NCBI GenBank assembly: GCA_018343915.1
Contig: JABRWF010000005.1
Span: forward strand, 593,001-657,000
Length of the DNA: 64,000 nt
DNA from: Agroathelia rolfsii
Taxonomy: Eukaryota; Basidiomycota; Agaricomycetes; Amylocorticiales; Amylocorticiaceae
Direction: 5' to 3'
Part shown: in pieces, positions 33,438-46,800 of the stretch
Numbering within the stretch: the stretch's first letter is position 1
Layout of the letters: each line of letters begins with the position of its first letter
The notes under the pieces: model-generated
What the model was told of the DNA's origin: nothing
The model's database searches: none
The model's input: the letters and a program-made list of their open reading frames with translations, nothing else
Program-made: the position numbers and the translations under genes

Positions 33438-33930
33438 GGCTTTTGCAGTCTTGACTGTATAACAACAGCTGCTGATTGATTCTTTCGAGTTCAGTTATTG
33501 CACCGTTGCAGAATACTACTACTTTCCCGGAATGCGCCCACGTTCAAACTCCGCCTCGGTGGCTGTGGTGGCGTAGTGGCAAAGTGGCGTGGTGGCGTGA
33601 GTGGCGCACGTAGTTCGTGGGATGTTCTCGTCATCTCGGCGTTCACATGGCCTAGATCTTTCTGACTACCAACACGCACACACGGGCGCCGTCCTCTTCC
33701 TCGCCAATGGGACACTATCCCTATGTGAAGCTGCCCGCTCCTCCCGTGAACGACATACAGTAGCCATTCAAACTATGCTCTTAGCGTTCTTTTGCGTCTA
33801 AACTCCTTCAGTGTCACGCACGTCCTCGGCTTCTCATCATTTTCTCAGGCTGTGAGCTGTTCGGACGCACGGCGCCCGTAACTCATAAATGACGCCTCAA
33901 TACGACGATACATCTTCTTTCATGTAGCTC

Positions 33931-33953
33931 TTTTTTTTTTTTTTTTTTTTTTT
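33931..33953 (+). repeat. Poly-T tract (23 nt)
   Basis: An uninterrupted run of 23 T. It could be the tail of a minus-strand retroposon, but no matching target duplication was found on the far side. Confidence 0.7.
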
Positions 33954-34532
33954 AATCATAAGGATCTGCATACCTTCCTCAGGCACTATACCTGAGTCTT
34001 CGTAGGACTGTTTCTGTTGTTTCTCAGGCCGCCGGTCGAGAGCGCATGGAAGGGTGCATGCGGACTATCTCCTCCCTCTATAGAGATAATCGCCATGATC
34101 TGTGGTCCAAATGCGGTATGTGATTTTTTTCCGATCCCATTCGTCATTGCTTCTTCACCGTATCGATGGTAAGGTCGGTTGGTGGGATGATTAAGGCAGA
34201 CTCCTCGGATTCTGCCCCAACGCTGCCATGAACGGCCGCGTTGTGGCAGTCATCCAACCACCATTTTTCCTTCATCACCCTCTCGTTCTCATCCCAGGTG
34301 CACCCTGTATACAGCCGCCTAGGATTTCCCCATTTTTACGGTACTCGTCGGCGGTATTACCTCAATTTCAATGGCAGCAGTCGCAGGCGTCACGCAATTG
34401 ATCACGGGTCTCAATGTTTCTTGGTCCCTCCCTGGGAATATGATGCTTGCTCTTAACCATGATGCCGATATGCCTATCGTTGCATCTGATTAAGGCTCTG
34501 CTTGTGAAAAGTGTTGGGTAGCACCATAGTTA

Positions 34533-34576
34533 TCTTGTTTTGTTTTGTTTTGTTTTATTCTTTTTTTGTTTTGTTT
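34533..34576 (+). repeat. TTTTG microsatellite
   Basis: Tandem TTTTG units with interruptions, read directly in the sequence. Confidence 0.75.
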
Positions 34577-36129
34577 CCCCTAGACATTGATCTCGTGGGA
34601 GTCAATCTCTGAAATTGGCTCAGAAACACAAGTCTTACTCCCCATCGAATCGTTATCTCGATTTTTTCTCACTCCCACTCCAGCTAAGGCTATCTCTCCG
34701 CACTGAGTGATAGACCCATAGCCGAGTCACACGACCCGCATCAACCTAGGCAATCAAAATGTCAGACGATAATCGTCTACTCATCAATATTTGCTGGAGT
34801 GTTCAACTATCTGAAGATGTGATAATCGTCTTGGCCATGACTTTGGTCTCTCTGAGTAAACCATTTTTCACACGTTTTCATCATGAATTCCGCCTGGAGT
34901 CCTGACCGTGTGAGTCTTCTCAAAAACCCGTGTTTTCTTCTAACTCCTTTCGTCTAACGTAATTGCCAGTGACGTCTTCCTTACTGGAGACCATGTTGTC
35001 TTTTCTCTGGTTACAATACGACATGTTCCACGGGGGCATCAAGTAAACGGAGAGAATGACCGGGTCGGCATATGTTCCAAAGGAATTCAACTGATTCATT
35101 CAATTATTCATTTTCTAGATCTCTCACCGTCGGCTATTTTAAGACAAGTCAGCAGATGGCCTCGGCGCTAAAGTCATGCCAACAGCTTCTGAGCACTATC
35201 CCAGTTCGGATAGGGGTTCTTGATCCCTTGTGCGCTGTACGTCGTGCGCAGTGTGCACCCGGCCTATGGGGCATGGTGCGGACTCAGAAGCACTGTCAAC
35301 GTGGTAATCTCACAACATGTGAGAAACCAGGGATAGTAAGAAGGAGAGAAAGACTATTGACCTTCTTACATTATCAATCCCTTGCTCATGCCTGTGCAAC
35401 ATGCAGGAAAGGGGTGGAGCACCCTTGTTCTTGTTCGTTTATCTCCGGCGAAGTCATGTTGGCCGTGGAAAATTGCTTGCGCCCTTCCTATCAGCTCACG
35501 GACAGGACGTGATGCCAGCCACCTGCATGGCCACTGCGGTCCATCTGGCATTTGATTTTTGAGGGTATTGGACGATGATGATCATTCTCTCACAGCGCCA
35601 GTCATAGGCCCCATCGTGATAATTCACATCAATATCAAGTCCGACTACATGGACCCCGGGTTGAGGTGAACTCGTTTGGGGATAGATTGCGGGGGAAGAT
35701 ATAGCGCAAGTAAATACGTATGCATACGACATCATGCATCATGTCCTGCCACGGCCATGGGTTAAATCAATTGACTTCTGGTAACCGGCGGATGGTATGA
35801 GGATACTAGGTCTCACCTGGGACCGGTTAGGGGCTTCCTGCACCCTAAGGAAGTAACCTCGCGGACAAGCAACCTCCAGGATTAAGTTTCTATGGTAATC
35901 CCTTTACAGCTGTGGTAATATATGTAGTATAGTGACACAATTCCCATGAATATATTCCTTTTTTTTCTTCGAAATTTATCATTGTGCGCAAGCCAGCTGA
36001 TTACATAATCCACCGCCTTTACACCTCAACGCCAGACCGAAAGCGCCTGTCGCAAGAGCTCATATCTCTTATTATCCAAAAACACGCTTCTTTTCTTTCC
36101 TTTTTTCTTCAAGTCTTTGGAGGACTGAA

Positions 36130-39100
36130 ATGCCTATCAAGCACTTGGACAGTCAGTACTCCGCTGTCTCCCGTCTCGTTCTTCCCGTGTGCTCGAGTAG
36201 CAGAATTTGAAGCATGATCTATGGTTACCCTTTCGTCTAGGCTACCTCGCTGAGCGGAACCAGCTACAGACCCACCCACTCTCTGTCTTATCTGATTCGA
36301 GACTGGGAATCGATGCAGCATACTATCTCCAGCAATTGATCGATACACCACCGTCGCGCGAACCTTTGTTGGCCGCAACCGGTGGCCTGCCATTAGCGCT
36401 GACGACGCGGATTGAGGCAGACCTGCGTGCGTTGGAAAAGGCACATATCAAGCCTGTGTTTGTCTTTCCTGGCCTGATTCCCAACCGACGCTGGAAGCCG
36501 AGTCAGCACAACGAGCACCACGATGCGTGCCGCGACCGGCGTGAGGCGTGGTCAAAGTACGAGAGTGGCCAGGAAGACGCGGCCACACGTCTTTTCGAGG
36601 GCAGGAGCGGCTTACAGCAATGGGATTTCTGGAGGATGGTTCTGAGAATATTTAGGCATCGCAATGTTGAATTCCTCGTTGCGCCATATCTGGCTTGGGC
36701 TCAGGTGTGTGTTTACGCGGCTGGCGTGTTTTATTTCTTGCGCTTCGATTTCGTGATCTTATTTGTACCTTTCTTGCTTCATAGCTCATCTATCTGCAAA
36801 GACATCAAAAGTCGTACATCCACGCCATCTTTGGACCTTCTGAGACGCTTCTCTATCCAGGTGTCGATAAGCTGATCACAACCCTCGATCTCGCCTCAGC
36901 TGCGCCTTCTTTTTCATGGGCCACGAAACGCAACATCCTTACAGACCTCGGCGTGAGCGAAGATCAGTTCCTCGACATTGGCATCCTGGTCGGCTTCGAT
37001 ACCTACACTGCCTTCCCTCCTACGATGCACGACCAGACGCTCAAGGGGACTGTGGAGATGGTCAAGTACTACAAAACGGGCCACGCGGCCATTGGTGCCC
37101 TTGTAGATCACCCCAACGTGAAAGGATCAAACTATATGGAGCAGTATGCACGCACGCGTGCCATGGTCAAGTTCTCCCTCATCCTATCCTCCGAAGGTAC
37201 AGTGATGCCTCTTCCGCTCGCGATCACATCTCCCGCCTCATCAGGTGGTGGATCAAACAACCACCATCCGCATCAGCTCACCGCGGCCGACATCCCCGTG
37301 GACCTGCATGACGTGTTCACGAACCGCCTGCCAGATGAGATCTACTACTACCTCTCACGTGGTTTGCTCAACCCTCAGCCACTCGTGTGGCTCACCTCGG
37401 GGCAGGTGGTAGAGAGTCCCCCGTTGGACAACGGAGAGACGAACGAGTACCGGAGATTCGTGAAGGAGGTCATTACCGATGGGCAGACAGGTCCGCGTGC
37501 CACGGCGTTGGCCCTTGTTAGCAGTGTCTGCCACAACTACTGGACGAATCGCAAGGTGCAGGCACACTTTTGGTTCGAGTATGGTCCTGGCACGCCCCAC
37601 GTCCAGAACAAGCCCATCGCACACAACTCCCAGCAGACGGTGCAGCTTGCCGAGAGAGTCTCAGGATGGCATGTCAACTATGCAATCATTGAAGAAGAGC
37701 TGAGGAGGCAAAACGTGAGTCACGTGTTGTTAATCTACCTCTATCTATACATGTAGTTGGCTAACAATTTACCCCTGTACTTTACGGACGGGCCTTTGAT
37801 GACCAGTCCTCGACGATCGATTTTGCCTTGTGTCTCGGAGCCACGGCGTCGGAACGATATGCGGCGCGAACGAAAGGCAAAGGCACATCCTCACAAGGAC
37901 CGCTTGATAAAAAGGACGAAGTGGTTGCCAACGTTATTTGGAGGTTCCTGGAGCTGAGAGGGTAAGTAATAAGGTTCCGCGGACGCCCCTAACTGGTGCC
38001 TTGTCTATCTTACTGACTGTCTTTTTGGATTGGCTCGTGCCTTGTGGGTTGATGTGTGGTATTTTTGATCACTGTCCTATTCACACATAGGTTCCTGCTC
38101 AATAACCATATGCATTCGCCATTGGCAAGGGCCATGCATGCAGGCATCCGACACTCGAGAGTCAATGACAAGTTCCAAGACCCGCTCTATATCTTCCTCG
38201 AACTCGTCCGAGCAGGTGTCATGCACGGAAATCTCTGGTCTTCGCGTGCTTTCAGCGGTGGTCCCAGTTTCGGTATAGGTGCGTCATCCTTTTGTCGCCG
38301 TAAAAATTTTGGAGCGGGGCATTTTTCATTAAACCTTTGGGCTCAGCTATATTTGAAATGTGTAATGACGGCTGACGATACACCTTTTCTATAAACAGAT
38401 GAAGAGAAGTCGTGTATGCTACTGGTCATGCGTGTACTGAGCATTGTGCCCTTGACTTTCAAGGTATGTTATCATGGTTAAGCTATTGTTCCTGAAACTC
38501 GGACTTTGTTCTTGGCGTACCTTGATTTTGACATTTTATCCTTCGCATACACGCATAAATGACTGACTTGATCCATTGCGCTTTCATTTTACTTTTTTGC
38601 TGATTTTTTTTTTTTTAAATACAGGCGCAACCATGGACAGCGCCACTGTCTCGGGAGCTGTTGGTCTTCAACTCGTTTGTGCGGTCTCTCACTCGTGCGC
38701 TGCGCACGCTGCTTGAGGTGACGACGCTTAATATGCTCGTGCGACACGATGCGCGGCGCGGACGTGACGACCTATTGGACATCACGCTGTCGCTGCCGTT
38801 CCAAACTGAAGTCAACACAGGATTCGGTATCTTGGCCAAGGTTTATCTCGATGCCTTGACACACCTCAACGATGGACAGCGCGTGCGCGATGCGTCCGCC
38901 GACGGTGTTAAGGAGGCGAAAGCTGTGGCACTCGAGATCTGCGAGGAGACGTTTACAGGCGTCAAGAATCCAAAGCAAGAAGTCGAGCGTGGCTTCCGAT
39001 TCTGGGACGTGGTCAGTAGATGTTTTTCTTTTCTCATTTATCTACTGTTTATTAATATTACTGTTGGTAACGACAAATGGTTGAACAATTTTTTTTGTCA

Positions 39101-39214
39101 TAACAACAGACGTTGACCGCAATGCGGCAGTGGCATTCAGAGGGTGGAGTGGTTCAAGATTTCATCGACCAATTTGAAGCTGCCGAGGCTTGGCTTGCGC
39201 CAATGAGGCCTTGA
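36130..39214 (+). CDS. MKT1: MKT1, XPG-like post-transcriptional regulator
   Basis: Mkt1 binds Pbp1 and poly(A)-binding protein and controls translation and stability of selected mRNAs, including mitochondrial protein messages in yeast. Eight exons (36130-36151, 36241-36704, 36785-37714, 37807-37961, 38091-38278, 38399-38463, 38625-39011, 39110-39214) give 771 residues in one open frame. The N-terminus MPIKHLDSYLAERNQL followed by SRLGIDAAYYLQQLID is the XPG-N-like domain with its metal-site-like Asp; an XPG-I-like part follows (HRNVEFLVAPYLAWAQLIYL). The conserved MKT1 N and C domains are recognisable (GLLNPQPLVWLTSG, FLLNNHMHSPLARAM, VNTGFGILAKVYLDAL). The 89-nt first intron was chosen because it restores the family N-terminus. 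Confidence 0.9.
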
Positions 39215-39956
39215 GAGGGAGAAAGAGAGCCGGTCTCAGTTGCAGCCTTGGGAAGGCAGGCCTCTTCTTTCTCTCATGCTTGGCTTCTCGTTGGCAGAGT
39301 AGTGTGAGCGAATATCGGCGGGAAGGTGGAAGGTTTGGAAGAAGACCTGCAGGGCCAATTGGCGATTAGTTTCTCATGGATTATTAGCGTGTTTTTTCTG
39401 TTGTATTGTCGAAATTTGTAGTGCTGCGTATTTCACAGACTAGCATGTTTCATGGTCGTAAGGAGGGCTTCTTTTTTTTTTTTTTTTTTTTTTTAAGACG
39501 GTGGACATTGGCTTCTGTCACGCAACGGAATGGCGGATGCCATGTGTCCGTGACCGGGAAGAACCTGGGGTACAAACCCAGATTGGGTGGGGTGGCGTGG
39601 GAGTGAGGATCCCAGGTGGAACCCGGGAGGCCGAGGTTTCCGCCCGGGGACGTGAGCGGAGACAGAGAAAAAGAACCTTCGGTGGATGGTGCTGCTGTTG
39701 TGTCGTGTGTGTATTTTGGCCCGATCTTCGATTTCCATGCAGACTTTTCGATTGCGACCCGATCGATCTCTGGGCGACTGGCATTGGCTTGCTTGGTGTG
39801 GCTGCTCAACTGCTTATTAGAACAGAGGCCAAACCGCTCTCCCTCTGCGCTTTCTCGTCTCCCGTCGCCCCGCCGTCTCCTTTTCTCTGTGCACTTCTCC
39901 TATCCACACTTGGACATTCCTATACAGCCTTCGTCTACTGCTCTACTATCTTCACA
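39215..39956. other. Intergenic with a T23 tract
   Basis: 742 bp between two rightward genes. A T23 run lies at 39472-39494, followed by about 150 bp of GC-rich sequence with short palindromes (GGTACAAACCC; GGATCCCAGGTGGAACCC). No RNA gene could be folded convincingly. The last 130 bp are pyrimidine-rich, as expected of a leader and promoter. Confidence 0.45.
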
Positions 39957-40860
39957 ATGGCCGTTTACGCTTCCCCACCTCAGATGTCGTTTATGCTTCC
40001 CCCCTCGTCTCCCATCGAGCCTAAGATCACCCCCTTTGGCGCCCAGCCCTTCTATCCCCTCCAGGTCATCCAGCTTGATGAGGTCTCACCACCTCCTCGC
40101 GTGTCTTCGTCCTCGTTTGCCTACCCCAGCTCACCTGCATCGTCATACGCATCATCATCATCTGGCTCCTCCTTTGCATCATCATACGACAGTGAATCAT
40201 GTGACGATGAAGAAGACGAAGACGAGGATATGGAGGACGCAATCTCATATTGCTCTTCAGAGGGCTCGTGGAATGATTCGGACAGCGGTGTTTCTACATC
40301 ATACAACTCACCTGAAACAACCAAGCGCATACAAGCATGGCGCACTCTAGACACGACATATTCACAAGGTATGTTAATTACCCTAGATCAATAATTCCTT
40401 TCGTGGCTATCTTGCCCTGCTCCGAGGTGATCCCTGAGCTGACTCTTACTCGTTGCTTCAGCTTCCCACCTCAAGGAGCGTGCTCAACCCTCTCAAAATT
40501 TGACAGAGGACGATGATGCCACTGGTGAAGGGATGTGGACTGTAAGCATCACTTTATTACCTCACTTTCCCCCTCCCCCCATTGCTATTTGCCGCACGCG
40601 TGCTCTTTTTTTCCCTCTCGGTTCCCTTGTCTGACTGGCGTGATGTTTAGGAACAATACCTGTCACAGTCACGGTCACACCTAGCTCCGCTCGCGCACCT
40701 CCCATTGCACCCGGTCGCAGCCTCGTCATGTGAAGTGCTTCTCCGGTGTTGTGCATGCGACGCTGACTTCGGCGACGAGCAGACCCTGCGCTACCATGGC
40801 TTGGACCAGCATGCTACTGAAGCTTGTCGCCAAGCCTTGGAATACTTCATGGAGCCATAA
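39957..40860 (+). CDS. Small acidic protein with one C-terminal C2H2 zinc finger
   Basis: Three exons (39957-40368, 40462-40541, 40651-40860) give 233 residues. Residues 1-75 are Pro/Ser-rich (ASPPQMSFMLPPSSP, SSFAYPSSPASSY); an acidic run follows (CDDEEDEDEDMEDA), then a Ser-rich linker. Near the C-terminus is one finger with classical spacing, C197-x2-C200-x12-H213-x4-H218 (CCACDADFGDEQTLRYHGLDQH), and the protein ends ALEYFMEP. A single finger with an acidic region suggests a regulator or an adaptor rather than a strong DNA binder (inference). I do not recognise a named family; it may be lineage-specific. Confidence 0.72.
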
Positions 40861-43800
40861 TGAAGTCTCATCATTATTGCGTCCACGGCGGCGTTACGGT
40901 CTTCACTTTGACGTGATCTGACCCTCCACACACGGTCTTCCTCTCCCTTGCCTTGGTTGGGACTCATAGTGGTTGTCCGCGACAGCGGTCCCCTGTACCT
41001 GACACAGTATGGGCAAGATGGCAACGCCTGTCTGGCATGGCACGATCGTTCAAACAAGCTCGCAGCTCAAAACAGGAAGACAAACACCTTCAGGCCCGTC
41101 CGCGGTGGGCCTGTCCGCTTGGTTATCTGAGGAACACTTGCACTTTTCTGTTGTTCCTATTACTTTTGACTTGATGATTTTCCCATCTCTTTCCACTGTC
41201 CCTCATTCACATAACCAGGGCGGATGCTCTCAGATGGCTTCTTTCCTCATGTACCTTGCAATTTTGACAGTTGATATACCCCTCAATCCCACAGTTCTCC
41301 GTCAACCACAATACGGTTCTATTCTTCCCCCTATCCCTTTTTTCTTGTTGCTTCAATGGACACATCCTGCCGAACAATTTTAGTAGTACTATTAGACCCG
41401 CTTTGCGCCCCGTTTTTGATGGACTCTCATAGCAAAACCTCATTCGCACACTCACACGCACACGCACGTACAAATGTATAACAAATAATATGTACTATGC
41501 CTTGTTTCACCATCGGAATACATATAACTCAAAAAGCGTTCCTTGTCTTTATTTCTCCTGTGTGCATTTTCCCATAGTCTAATAACGCGCTGTGAGTCCT
41601 GGCAAACGTGGAACTTCTCTAATGGTGCACGGACCTGGTAAGCCTCTGTCGATACAATGCTGGCATTCTAATTCTGTAGCAAACAGATATACAGGTGATT
41701 CAAAGTGTACGCATTCCATCAATGGTCCAGGCACTCAATAATCATCGCATTGCACCCTCCCTCATATCTCTTGCCTCTTGTGCGTGTATCGGGACCGAAG
41801 CCCAGTTCCACAAGGGGCACCACAACAGAAGAGTATGAAAGTATGACATCAAAGGCGCCGGAGCAAACCGCACAGTCAGGTACCGTACATCACTCCACCA
41901 TACTACATAACTGCACATGAACAAAAAAAACCTTTATAATTGCCATGCCACAATCATTTATGGGTGTGTATGTGTGTCATTTTTTTTTTCTGCCTGGAAA
42001 GTCGGAACTGAGTCGCGACACCACATTGGACCTGAGTCTGACAGCTCCGCCGGGAATCAAACTACTGGAATGTGATTTTTTCGGACATTGACCAATCCCC
42101 AATTCCGAAATCCCAGGCACCAAATCGTAGGATCCTGACTTGGCCGTCCTGGCAGAGAGGGGGTTGAGCCTATGAATGTAGAAGAGTGCGAGTGGTGTCT
42201 CTTTCCGTTAATTCATTCAACTTGAACTTTATCGTCGCTCACTTGCACACTTGCCTTACCTTGGTTTGCTGCTTTCTTTCGTCTGGTGCCCGGAGACAGT
42301 CTTCTTCACCTTGCTCATTACGTGTATCTGCTGGTGTTCTTTCGGGTTGTCATTCATTCATAATGCATGATTGCTGAACATTATCGTCAACGCACCGTGA
42401 TTTCTCTCCACCTCCCCCATTTCCGCTACAGCATTATGGTCATGATGGTGAGGCTGATGCTGTGATGCCTCATCACACAACCTGATCACCATCACCTATA
42501 CAAATTCCAATTTCTGTGGCTGCATACAACCAAAGAGGTCTGGGTCCTTTTTACAGGCCTATCGTGCTAATCCTTTCCTTAGCCATATCTCGGGACCTGT
42601 CATCTCAGGTATATGCACGGAACTGTCCTTCATCCCTATTAGTCTTAGCCCTGCCTCAATAGTATAAAGCACATACACACACACTGGCATTATGATAATG
42701 GCCTCCCGTGATCAAGACGAGCGGTGCCGGCACGACAGAACACACGCAAAGCCATGCGTAACACTGCTCGTGCGCTTCTGGTCATCATGATCCAGACACG
42801 GATTCCTGATGAGTGCATATCTCACCAACGTGATCTCGTCTCGTCGTTGAATGTGTATCGCACAACCAACGACATCACTATCGCGCACTGTACAAGTCTA
42901 TAATTAAGATTAGCGCGCTGTGCGCTGTTATATGCTGGTCAACTTAGACGCGTGTATGTGTTTATGTGCGTATACATGTCTGTACGCCTATCAAGGCTTC
43001 TTAAGTCTTCCTTTCCCAGTCATGATGTTGATGGACTGATGTTTGTCGATTGAACTTCTCTCCTCCCCCGGCGTTTTTACGGTAATTGAATAGAAGGATG
43101 TAGATGGATGGATGGATACACTGGGTGCCTGGTACGTGAATTAATATCGTATCTGAATTTCCTTGAGTCGATCTGTGAGCTTTTGAAATAGCAGGTGCGA
43201 GCCGTCCATACATCAATAGTAACATAAGTCGACACACGCTAGATATCAGTGAAAAGGGCAAGTTCGACTGGAAGAGTCGAGGGGGGAGGGGGGGCACAGA
43301 CTTCACCATCACCATCTACTATCGGCTCCCTCCACACACCTCGGATTCTGGTATGCCAACCTGATGTTGATGCCTAATTATATTACTAAAATTCAGCTAA
43401 TCATATATCGTGGCTATGACCACCTGACCATATTGTCACACGCTGGATTTGACAGTGGTAACATCCAAATTTCTTTTGATTCGCCTCGTTTGCATTCTTG
43501 CCTTCTTCTCCTTCTATTCTGCACTTCTCCTTCAGTAATCGATGCTTCATGCTCGCGTGTCGCAGGGGATATCTCCGGTCTCTGCGGCCTTGAACACCGT
43601 AAACTCCCATAAACTGAATGTGTTGATAATTATAGGACCATAGGCAAACAGCAAAGTAGATCTTTCCGTGATCTTAGGACACCCCTTCCTTCCTCTTTTG
43701 TCAATTCGAGTTATCATGCCTATGCGCTTGCTAATTTCAACATATCGTAGTACGTACAAAACATATTGGGTTATTTTATCTTCTCGCTTGTTCATGAACG

Positions 43801-46800
43801 AACCATAAATGTACATTCAATTATCACAACGATCGACTGTGGTTCTAGAACTGTATTTGCTTACCTGGCATTACAGCATGGTAACGCTGGCACTGTACCT
43901 AACACCATCAATTTCATCATCACCTGCCTCTTGCCTCAAGTTTCGGTACCGTCTGTAGATGGGATGCCCATCTTGTCGGAACCTAGAGTACCCGCGCTCG
44001 GGACCGCCAAGTAGAACTTGGCAACTAAAGATACCAATGCGAGCAGTTGTTGAACATGATGATAGCTGAGTGTATCTTATGATGGTTTACTTACCTCTAC
44101 AATTGTGGCTCGTTCCTGTTGGATTGTGACTTACGAGTGTATACTCGTCTGTACCCACTGAAATGAATGAACAGATGTCAGTGGGCACATACGTGAAGGG
44201 TTAGAATCACTTCAATTCCGGCGGAAGATCCGACGGGGGTGAGATACATACCAAACTGTCCGTAAATTCGGGGAAGCAGAAATTGTCTCAACCAGGATTA
44301 CCAGTGGCCTTAATCAAATGATTCGAATAGCACAATCACAGTCGGACTGAACTGGTTGGCAGTAACCGTTTCTATTTTAGGTTCATGCATCATGGCTTCA
44401 GACGCTTATTTGAGAAATACCATTACAAGAGTAGGCGCTGTTGTGAATCCATCCTGGCACGACGTGCTACTCAAAATTGAGCCCTGCTACCAGTAAGTCT
44501 TATCGGTGTCTTGAAGATTGGCGGAATCAAACCGGTAAAGTGAGTGCCGGATCCGGTATACAGCAAACTTTAGACAAAACGGTTGACGCGTGCCTAGGAG
44601 GAGTTGATAACGCCGCGTGAGAGTGCAGGTCCAAAAGAAGGTGAATGGGAAAACTCGAGAGAGCAAGAAAAAGGGCCAAGTCCATGTAAATCGCAACAGG
44701 CCATAAAAATCTCTTGGGTATTATAGCAATTACCGTACTACCTATACTGGGCCATATTGTGAATTATAATGCTCACTTTGAATTCGTTCTCATACACTTG
44801 TCTTGGGATCTTGGCGTGAGTAGCTTAACAAGGTTTGTAATATCAATATGCGTGTACAACGCGTAGTCCGATCGCTCGCTGCCACCTACCTGTGAATCTT
44901 TGGCTTGGTTCTTGAGCTCATCTCCCACCCCACCGATGGAATTGGGACCCAATACTATTTTTCTTCTACAGATGACTCAGGCCCTTCGGGAAAGGGCCTC
45001 ATGGAACCTGAGGTTAGAGCTTGACTTAAAGAAACCGCAAATCAGACTCGGATGTTCGAATTCGCCTTTGAATGTTGCACCTTTCTTCTTTAACGGCGTG
45101 GAATGTGGATAAATTTTACCAGGGGCGTTAAGCCGCCGCAAATTCCATGCTGCTATGGTCTTGACGCCGGGTGTATTTTCAGAGCGCTCAATACAATAGT
45201 TTAATGACCATGAAGTCGAGGTTAATTCATCAGTCTTGTTTTGTACTTGTAGAAATAGTATGAACTTTTTGCCTTGTAGTCCGTCTTGCCTCAGCCTACA
45301 GTGCATGCGTTGGAACTGAAGGCAGAGAAATAAACAACTAAATCTCGGAGAAAAGGTCACAGAAGCCGTCACATGACGCATAGAAGATCTAGAATTTCAA
45401 GCAACCTTCGTCAGGCCATGATTACTAATATTTTGAAATCGGTATGACTTCATTTGTGGACTATGGTTTGGAACTAGGGATCGTGTCGTTGACCATGGCT
45501 AGGAGCAGTGCAGAGGTGGGAAAAAACGGACATATTTGGTATTACCCAGTACTATTGTCACCAAAGTCCCGATTTCCTTCTTACTTTCTGTGCGTGATCG
45601 CTATAGACCCCAGAATAAACCCGAGAACGGCTAGCCCTGAATTCCCTCTGGGTACGAGGAGGTAATGTAATCAGGGATGTATGGCGTAGCTGTGTGCGTC
45701 ATGCACTGTTGTGAGATGTGATCAACGAGCGAGTTGATTGTGATGGTGTGCAATTTCCTACTCTCTTACTTCGTATTACTCACATGACGTAGCTGTACTT
45801 GTTGTTCTTGGTGCTCCGACATATTATTTTTCTAGACCCGAGGGGGCGTACTAGAGAGGTAAAGTTGGATCCATTGAGCCCAGAATGATGCGTCTGTGCA
45901 CCGACAGTCCAGCTCACGACTGGATCAAAATGGTATGATATGCCAGTAGTATAACAACTATGGGATGATTGACCGTGGCATAGCTTCTGGCTGACCATCC
46001 AAATCACATATCACAAATCATGTTCGCAACAGTTGGATCATTGCTAGCCAATATATGTCCGCGGCTGATGTCTAGATGATCACAAAGGTGATTGATGACA
46101 CATAGATGATCATGTGCTGTTGGATGTCGTGCATTCTCCGAAGCCCAATCCAATCAGAGCCCCGCATTGTGCACAGGAGAAGAGCGGTTATGGGAGGAAA
46201 TAAAAATAAAAAGTAGAATCCTGGGTTGCACTGTCAGGTTCTTTCTGTTATCATACCGAATAGTGTACAGGGGATCGCACTTATCTTGAACGCGTGGGGC
46301 AATCAGCTGTATCTTCGGGCAGCATCATGTAATCGATGGCTGATATACCTAACGTGGTCAACACTAGGTGGTCTATCAACTATAACACCCTAGTCGCTCC
46401 ACCCCCCCCCCCGAGGACCGTTTCTGAAAATATCATAACTAGACCGGAAGTTATGCGATCGACCAACGAAGGCAACAAAGTACCATAAAGATAGAAATAA
46501 CTGAGAGGAGTAAATTAGACTTGCCGACTTAATTTGTGTTTGACCAGAGAGGAAGACATTCAAACACCCGGCAATGCCTTTGCTTGAATTGCTTCTCCAC
46601 TAGTAGGCATCCGAGTCGTGTCTATTTTCTATTCGTTGTCATAGCCTTTTCTATTGTTCCCGCGCACGACGGGGACGGATACGCGGAAGTGGGTCAGGAA
46701 GACATTCCTCCTAACAGAGTCGATAAGACTAGAGTTTATGCGGATTCCCAGCATCACCGTCGATTCAACGGTTCTCTTTTTCGGTCTACAGTAGTGGGCG

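Larger units (their letters stand above)
33438..36129. other. Region without a recognised gene
   Basis: 2.7 kb between the complex I gene and MKT1. It holds a T23 tract (33931-33953) and a TTTTG microsatellite (about 34533-34576). Short frames with some protein-like character occur: a plus-strand stretch around 34035-34115 reading RERMEGCMRTISSLYRDN before a GT; an ATG frame at about 34372; and the frame 35072-35512. None matches a family I know, so I call no gene, but small or decayed exons are possible. Confidence 0.4.

Noticed and set aside
39500..39660. tRNA gene or tRNA-derived SINE
   Set aside because: A GGTTCC-like stretch resembles a B box on the minus strand, but no cloverleaf or A box could be fitted and no target duplication was found.
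39501..40394. 297-codon plus-strand frame starting upstream of the zinc-finger gene
   Set aside because: It is in frame with the gene, but its first 150 codons cover GC-rich leader sequence. The ATG at 39957 lies after a pyrimidine-rich leader and begins the compositionally coherent protein. An upstream start is possible but unsupported.
44970..45005. Hairpin near 44985 as a terminator or small RNA
   Set aside because: A single short palindrome with no gene nearby. Intrinsic terminators do not apply to Pol II genes, and no other evidence supports an RNA.
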